In this document: positions 58,036 through 64,000 of the stretch, piece by piece
Position numbering within the stretch: the stretch's first letter is position 1
Layout of the letters: the number at the start of each line of letters is the position of its first letter
Source of the DNA: Sisyra terminalis
Lineage: Eukaryota > Arthropoda > Insecta > Neuroptera > Sisyridae
Length of the DNA stretch: 64,000 nucleotides
Direction: 5' to 3'
NCBI GenBank assembly: GCA_958496175.1
Contig: OY292278.1
Coordinates: forward strand, 9,796,001 to 9,860,000
Made by a program: the position numbers and the translations under genes
The notes under the pieces: generated by a model
Databases searched by the model: none
What the model saw: only the letters and a program-made list of their open reading frames with translations
What the model was told of the DNA's origin: nothing

Positions 58036-58262
58036 AAAAAATAATAAATTTATGAATCCTAATGTATGTCCTATGACTCAATTTGTCGTTAAGGATATTA
58101 TTTGGATCTATTTTGTGAGGTTTCTATATTTCATATTCTTCTAGGATGTGATCCTTTCTTGCTAGTGGCTTAAAATTTGTTTTGAAATTTAAGTATTGAT
58201 AATTTTCGTCATAAAGGTGTTTTGTAAAATTTGAAGTGGTTGTAGAAGAGATTATACTGGAA
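58036..58262 (-). pseudogene. Penelope ORF C-terminus (left arm)
   Basis: The minus strand reads SSTTTSNFTKHLYDENYQ, LNFKTNFKPLARKDHILEE, YEI, stop (58124-58126). Further in-frame-like remnants follow the stop (KIDPNNILNDKLSH). The usual Penelope form has 'LHICKKG' in place of LARKD here, so a few codons were lost. This is the end of the GIY-YIG endonuclease region. No catalytic residue lies in this piece. Confidence 0.8.
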
Positions 58263-59090
58263 CTCACTTTGGAGGAGTAAAAAAGTGGAATTAAAATTGG
58301 TGGAAAGCGACTTTCCAACCTTCGATTCATAGATGATACAATCATAAATGCGAACAGTGAAAGAGTTATTGGACTTCATTCGAAGACTTCAAATCGAAAT
58401 TCAAAATTTCGCTTTGAAAACAATAAGGCCAATGATCGATGATCGCGGTAATCATAAAAATTAGAATAAGAAAATAAGTTGCCAAAATATGATAAGAAAA
58501 TATTTTTATGGTTCTCAGTTTACGGATCTTTATTAAGACCGAAGGTCTTAATTGTGCGAAGAAAAATAACGCTTATAAAATCAACGATCTTCATCCTCAA
58601 AAGTAAACTTTAAATTGAAAAATATTAATTCCGGATTATAATTAGGAGTTATATAGAAAAATTATTTAAATAAAAATCGTTTTCTTTGCAATGTATGATT
58701 TGTAAACCGAAAGAAATATCGTTCCTAATGTTCTGTACTCGAAAGTTACTTTAAACGAGAAATACTTAGCCTACTATGTACAAATCAAGGCACTGTAGTT
58801 ATTTGAATGGCGCAGGACGCATGGGCCAATCATAACATACCGTGAAAAGCTCGATCTTTTATTCGATCAATCAGTGAATTTGTTACTAAAACTTTATAGA
58901 TTTTAACCAATGACATGATTCTTACGATATTCAGATAAAAAAATACTGAAAAAACTTCAACTAACATTATTTATCACGAATGTTCTCACCAATATCATGA
59001 CTGATTATATAATTGCTCTAATATTAAGATCACCAAAGAGGAGCTTATCACATTAAACAAAGGTCCAGAGTTCAATTTACCAAAATTAAA
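58036..59090. repeat. Penelope-like element, left inverted arm
   Basis: Reverse-complement match of 60788-61840. On the minus strand its last part encodes the C-terminus of the endonuclease (58124-58250). On the plus strand its inner edge encodes LITLNKGPEFNLP, the N-terminal part of the same ORF. It carries the perfect hairpin TTAAGACC-gaa-GGTCTTAA (58533-58551). Confidence 0.9.
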
Positions 59091-59099
59091 AAAAAAAAC

Positions 59100-59190
59100 A
59101 TTTTATTAAAAGATATACAAAAAAAATTGTTTATATACAAAAAAAATTGTTTATATACAAAAAAAATTGTTTATATACAAAAAAAAGTTT
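59100..59190. repeat. tandem repeat, 20-bp unit, about four copies
   Basis: Units of 'aaaaaaaattgtttatatac' between the end of the endonuclease fragment and the left arm. It may reflect slippage or template switching at the junction. Confidence 0.9.
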
Positions 59191-60880
59191 TGTAAAATTT
59201 GAAGTTGTTGTTGAAGTAGATTTCCTGGGTGTATGATCCTGATATCTTGTTCCGAAAGATCTACCAGTTTGGCGAATGTAGAATTTTTCACAGGAACCAC
59301 ATTTAATTTAATATATTCCGGTTTTATTATTTGTTGTAGTTTGGTTGTTCTCCAACGATTTAAGAATTTTCATCATTTTGTTGTTTGTTGAAAATGCGAT
59401 ATTGAAGTTATTTACCTTTAGTAAGTTGGCGATTGTAAAACTAAATATTTTATTGAAGTTTGATTTTATATATTTTTTCTTTTCTTTTGGTGGAGTTGGA
59501 AGAATGGATTTTTTAGTAAATTTCGATATTATTTTGTCTACGATGGAACTGTCGTATCCGTTAGTAATGGCTATATGTTTAATTATCTTAATTTCTTTTT
59601 CACGAGCTTTGGTGCTAAGAGGGAACTTGATTGCTCTGTACATTAGACTGTTGTAAGCTGCCATTTTTTGGTTTCTTGCGTAAAATGATGTTATATGGAT
59701 GGTTTTGTTCGTTGTTGTTGGTTTTCTGTATATATTGTATGAAAACTTTCCATTTTCATTGGAGATTATTGTATCTAAAAAGTTTATTGTTCTATTTAGT
59801 TCGTGCTTTGAAGTGAATTTTATTTTCTGGTTAATTTTTTTCAGATCGGATACCATATTGTCAATCTGTCGGATAATTCCATAAAATAATATGAATGTAT
59901 CGTCTACATATCTTCCGAAATATATTATTTTATTTTTGTAGTTATTGTTCATAAAATATATTTATTTTCAAAGTGATTCATGTAAATGTCGGCTAGGAGT
60001 CCTGATAAAGAGGAAGCCCATGGTCAAGTCTTCCAAGTGGTGATAAAGTTTTATTGAAAGTAAAATAGTTATGTTGCTAGATGGTGGTTAACAAGTTCAT
60101 TATCTCGTTGATTACCATATAATTATATACTTTTAATGTCATTAGATTATATTTCACAGCTTTGATTGTTTCTTCAACAGGGATGTTTGTGTATAAGTTG
60201 ATAATGTCAAGTGATGCCATTTTGAGATTCTGTGGTAGTTTTACGTTTTTAGTATTATTCATAAATTCATATGTGTTTTTTAATGAATAAATTTCTTTCA
60301 ATATGATGCCTGATTTGATGGTTTGTACTAACTTTTTGGCTCACCAATATCCAGGAGCAAGTTTGTAATACACTATCGGTCGGATTGGCAAATTTATTTT
60401 ATGGATTCTAGGTAAACCATGAAGTATTGGAGCTTGAGGTTTTATTAGTTTGAGGATTGTTTTTGAAAATTTGTTTTCAAAAACAAAATCGCTTTAATTT
60501 ATGGTCTTGTATAAAGTTTTTGGGAAGTTCGGAGTTGGATCTTCTTTCATGTGAATTATATTATTTTCTTTAATGAATTGTTTCGTTTTGTTTGTATATT
60601 TATTTATGTTAATGATTACGATGATCTTTCCTGTATCGGCTTTTGTGATATAAGCATTATTTTTGTGTATTTTTTCTTTTGTATTGTTAATGTTCAATTG
60701 ATCTTGATGGAATGAAGATTTAATTTTGTTAATAGTTTCATGTAAATTTGACTTTAAATTCTTGTAATTTCTTTTTGTGATAGATAGGTAAATTGAACTC
60801 TGGACCTTTGTTTAATGTGATAAGTTCTACTTTGGTGAACTTGATATTAGTGCAATTATATAATCTGCCATGAAATTAGT
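59186..60880 (-). pseudogene. Penelope-like reverse transcriptase and endonuclease
   Basis: From N- to C-terminus on the minus strand: KVELITLNKGPEFNLP (from the right arm, about 60840), NNAYITKADTGKIIVI (60660), QAPILHGLPRIHKINLPIRP (60440), LKMASLDIINLYTNIPVEET (60230), WASSLSGLLADIYMNHFEN (60010), the catalytic YVDD in YFGRYVDDTFILF (59899-59910), INFLDTIISNENGKFSYNIY, RKPTTTNKTIH, FPLSTKAREKEIKIIKHIA. Then comes the endonuclease start TGIY, a TAA in the next codon, IKCGSCEKFYIRQTGRSFG, TSTTTSNFTK. The order and motifs are those of Penelope-like elements (RT plus GIY-YIG). Stops and frameshifts near 60490, 60340, 60070, 59955 and at the TGIY stop (59308) make it inactive. YIR stands where YIG is usual. 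Confidence 0.92.
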
Positions 60881-61900
60881 GAGAGCATTCGTGATAATTG
60901 TTGTTGGCTGGAGTTTTTTCAGTATTTTATGATCTTAATATCTTGAAATATAATAAGAATCATGTTATTGGTTGAAATCTAGTAAGTTTTAGTAACATGT
61001 TCTCTGATTGGTCTAATATATGATTGAGCTTTCCGCGGTGCGCTATGATTGGCCCATGCATCCTGCGCCATTCAAACAACTACAGTGTCTTGATTTGGAC
61101 AAAGCAAGCTTAGTATTTCTCGTTTAAAGTGACTTTTGAGTACAGAGCATTTGAAACAATATTTCTTTCGTATTTTAATTTATATACCACAAAGAAAATG
61201 ATTACTTTTTGAATAATTTTTCTTTATTACTCTTTATAATAATCCGGAATTAATATTTTTCAATTTAAAATTTATTTTTGAGGATGAAGATCGTTGATTT
61301 TGTGAGGGTTATTTTTCTTCGCACTATTAAGACCGAAGGTCTTAATAAAGATCCGTAAACTGAGAACCATAAAAAAAAATTTCTTATCATATTTTGGCAA
61401 CGTATTTTCTTATTCTAATTTTGATCATTATCGCGATCATCGATTATTCATCTTATTGTTTTTAAAGCGAAATTTTGACTATCGATTTGAAGTCTTCGAA
61501 TGAAGTCCAATAATTTTCTTTCACTGTTCGCATTTATGATTGTTTCGTCTGCGTATCAAAAGTTGGAAAATCGCTTTCCACTAATTCTAATTCCACTATT
61601 TTACTCCTCCAAAGTAACTTCTAGTATAATCTCTCCTACAACTCCAAACTTTACAAAACAGCTTTATGACGAAAATCATCAATGCTTAAATTTCGAAATC
61701 AATTTTAAGCCACTACATATTTGCAAGAAAGGATCACATATGAACACCTTAGAAGGATATGAAATATATAAAGCCCACAAATAAGATCCAAATAACATTC
61801 TTCACGAAAAATTTTATAAAACAAACATCCAATATGAAATTTGTTTACAACTGAAAAAATAATCATTACCTGATGATGATAGCCAAATAATATACATTTT
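60788..61900. repeat. Penelope-like element, right inverted arm
   Basis: Inverted match of the left arm. It reads, plus strand: 'ggtaaattgaactctggacc', 'gattggcccatgcatcctgc', the hairpin TTAAGACC-gaa-GGTCTTAA (61327-61345), then the endonuclease C-terminus. On the minus strand its inner edge supplies the N-terminal codons of the ORF. Confidence 0.9.
61640..61858 (+). pseudogene. Penelope ORF C-terminus (right arm)
   Basis: The plus strand reads TTPNFTKQLYDENHQ, LNFEINFKPLHICKKGSHM, NTLEGYEIYKAHK, stop (61782-61784), then the still recognisable DPNNILHEKFYKTNIQYE. It is better preserved than the left-arm copy: LHICKKG is intact. The open frame continues upstream to ATG 61500, but that part (FAFMIVSSAYQKLENRFP) does not resemble an endonuclease and is probably non-coding arm sequence. 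Confidence 0.82.
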
Positions 61901-63100
61901 TCAAGTACTCAAGTTTTTTTGACATTAAGTAGGAGAATTTTACAAGTTTCACTTCGCCTTTTAGCATTTTGTACGTTTGAACGTTTGAAATTTGTGAAAA
62001 AATTATTATTATTCTATCTTTTTTACCTGCTTTTTAGCAATTATTATAAGATCCGATTCGATGATTTTTATCTACACTCCTTCCGAACTTCAAAATATAA
62101 TGTAAATCCATCCCCAAATCTATTTGAATATCGGAAAAATCTCGTTAAAGTTTAATTAAGTATACATTTCAAATTTTCATTTTTCTAATATTGAAATATA
62201 ATTTTTATTTATTGAAATACAATTCGCACTAAAAGATAGCCCCAATTAGAAAGAGTAGCAAAAGTTTAAACTTCAAATATCCATTTGATAAAACTACAAA
62301 GGAAATTTTCTCATCTGCTTCTGGCAGCCAACTTATATACAAATTGCATGCAATTTTATTTTTTTATACCTCATTAATTCAATGTATAGATCAACTTCCG
62401 CCATTTGCGCAAAATTCAAAGCGAAAATATTATATTTTTTACTCTTAAACAAACCATTCAGACCTTCAAATCGAGACAGACCACTTTATAAACGTCTGAT
62501 TCAATCTATGACACCAACTTTAAAATGACAATGTCAGAAAACTAATCTCAAACAAAATATTTCATCAATATTTGCATTTTCCCCTCATTCCTTCATTTTT
62601 TTCTTATTTTTTTTTTTTGTTGATCATAAAAGCCTTTTAGTGTCACAACAAAACACATTTGTAAATAATTTTTTGACATACATTGAAACCTTGAAGAAAT
62701 AAAAAAAAAGCCAGCTTGAAAAACATTTTTGCAAAAACTGTGCAGATAAAAGCGATAAAAGCATTTCTTTTTTCCGTACGAGAAACAGGTGGAATGGGAA
62801 TGAAAGGAATCACACGCACTATATCCATATGTATACGTACACCTATGTTACATTATATTGAAGTGTAAGGACTGCAAAAAAAATCTAGGCTCAAAGCTCT
62901 GCGAGCTTTAGGGATTTGAAATAAATAACGAAAAATAAAATTTATTTTGAATGAAATCAAAAACATTACAGGGGGATAAAGGATATTATATTTCACCAAA
63001 TAAAAGTGAATATTTTTTATATCTTTCACTTAATCAGTAATTAAATTTTCATAGAAAATGTTATACAAACAACTGTCAACATTTAGTTATTTATCGTCAT
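61901..63100. other. non-coding DNA, no gene seen
   Basis: Short frames at 61919-62155 and 62643-62828 lack a recognisable domain. Nothing else noticed. Confidence 0.45.
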
Positions 63101-63177
63101 TTTATATCTACCAAGGTTTTGACCTCTGTTGTTTGTAATGTTCATAAAAGAACCTTAGATCAAAAAATATTGAAAAT

Positions 63178-63255
63178 TTGGGTTATATGAGGATCGAACC
63201 CAGCACCAACCGATTTTGAAAGGGCTACCTTGACCACTCAACCACCAGTAGGCTT
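63178..63255 (-). repeat. tRNA-derived SINE head
   Basis: The minus strand reads 'ctactggtggttgagtggtc' then 'aaggtagccctttc', and GGTTCGATCC 35-40 bp further on. TGGTTGAGTGGTC fits a polymerase III A box and GGTTCGATCC a B box, at tRNA-like spacing. The cloverleaf is incomplete and no anticodon arm is convincing, so this is a SINE or tRNA pseudogene rather than a tRNA gene. A possible SINE body follows to about 63060. Confidence 0.65.
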
Positions 63256-64000
63256 TTAGCTTTATTATAACAAAGAAAAACTATACTGTCAAAACTGCCA
63301 TCTGAAGCTGAAAAACAATACCTGGAAAATGATGATAAAATAGAACTTTATAAATATTTGAAATTCCAAAATAAATCAATATACGAATATTCCATATTGC
63401 CGTGAAGAAAGAAAAGTTGAAAATTTAGCTCAAATTGTTTATTTTCGAGATTATTTAATCACAACTCTTTAAAAATCGCATTATTTGTGAAAAATTAACA
63501 GCTTGTTTAGGTGTAAAAATTCTTTACTGGCAATAATGTTTAGATAATGGAAAGGGATTTATTATTTGCTAAAAAATCGAATCAATAAATTGAAAATTGA
63601 GATTTGTTTTTGTATTAGGAAATAAAATAACACTTCCTTAGTAAAAATAAGGCCTGCCTTCATAAAATCACTAAAAAAATCCCCTTTTGAAGACTTACAA
63701 CCCCTAAATAATCGCTATTTATGTTCCCAAGTTGCACATAATTCGGAAGCCACTGGACAAACATTTTATACTGTTAATTTAAAATTGTCAATAAAAATTG
63801 ACAAGAAATGCACCCCTTGGAAGTTTTAATTACCAATGGGTATTATTTTGAGAGAATAAAACCCAATTATTTATAAATCATTTCCAAAATTCATAAAGTC
63901 TAAATTGCAATAATCGATAATTGAGCTTTACATAGCTAGGGGATAAAAACGCTTGTAAGCTTTGTAAGCTCTATACTCAGACTTCAGTCTTGTATCAAAA
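63256..64000. other. non-coding DNA, no gene seen
   Basis: AT-rich, no credible frame or shared repeat. Confidence 0.45.

Larger units (their letters stand above)
58036..61900 (-). mobile_element. Penelope-like element with inverted arms
   Basis: The central part (about 59186-60787, minus strand) encodes a Penelope-type reverse transcriptase and the start of a GIY-YIG endonuclease. Two inverted arms of about 1.05 kb flank it (58036-59090 and 60788-61900). Penelope-like elements are known for variable terminal repeats, sometimes inverted. The arms meet the centre with the same words ('gagttcaatttacc'). No clean target duplication was read; the left edge abuts a LINE. Confidence 0.88.

Noticed and set aside
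59345..59884. Three plus-strand frames with hydrophobic stretches
   Set aside because: They are the antisense shadow of the Penelope reverse transcriptase on the minus strand.
61860..61890. CTGATGATGATAGCC as a hammerhead core at the end of the Penelope arm
   Set aside because: No stem II closing strand and no GAAA box at the right distance.
1..64000. CRISPR arrays, bacterial operons, riboswitches, rRNA genes
   Set aside because: None is seen; the sequence is clearly from an animal nuclear genome, and the repeats are transposon ends and satellites.

Overview
The window looks like a gene desert (intergenic DNA or a very large intron) from an arthropod, most likely an insect. I see no host protein-coding gene I can defend. 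The DNA is strongly AT-rich and almost every open frame is short and of low complexity. What is recognisable is transposon-derived: Jockey-clade and I-clade non-LTR retrotransposons, a Penelope-like element, hAT elements and their MITEs, a Mutator-type MITE with 9-bp target duplications, and the short repeats with the 'GCGACTTCGTCTGCG' and 'AGCTGACCCGGCAAACTTCG' signatures that are widespread in insect genomes. The species cannot be named from this.

Layout. 0-9 kb: mostly unique non-coding DNA with a short Jockey tail (401), a TA-flanked MITE (2045-2781), a 125-bp tandem duplication (4.4 kb), a hAT MITE with a perfect 8-bp target duplication (7657-8101) and a Mutator-type MITE (8185-8348). 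9-14 kb and 30-33.3 kb: two related foldback-like repeat families (called A and B here), in mirror-image order. 15.8-17.2 kb: a Jockey tail and a 480-bp direct duplication with an unrecognised ORF in one copy. 19.5-21.9 kb: an array of about 130-bp satellite monomers split by a hAT element whose transposase C-terminus is still readable. 22.0-25.5 kb: MITEs, one (TTAA-flanked) nested in another. 26.3-28.8 kb: an insect dispersed repeat interrupted by an I-clade LINE fragment, then a Jockey 3' end with a 12-bp target duplication.

35-44 kb: two copies of a palindromic MITE (family C, 8-bp target duplications), two copies of a foldback element with variable target duplications, and several dispersed repeats. 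46-47.8 kb: the longest reverse transcriptase remnant, a 5'-truncated, frameshifted Jockey element. 48.1-49.5 kb: a 1.46-kb non-autonomous hAT. 51.5-53.6 kb: an inverted repeat with arms above 800 bp. 54.2-54.5 kb: the only clearly CpG-rich stretch, a possible promoter or first exon. 54.7-58.0 kb: a dense nest (MITE/LINE/MITE composite; hAT containing the foldback element containing another repeat; inverted LINE tail). 58.0-61.9 kb: a Penelope-like element with about 1.05-kb inverted arms. 63.2 kb: a tRNA-derived SINE head.

The most interesting signal is the foldback family at 36.8, 43.1 and 56.0 kb. Two of its copies have a hammerhead-ribozyme-like core in the central spacer, and the copies have 10-12-bp target duplications and ragged ends. 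This suggests a non-autonomous, ribozyme-bearing retroelement, possibly mobilised by a Penelope-like enzyme.
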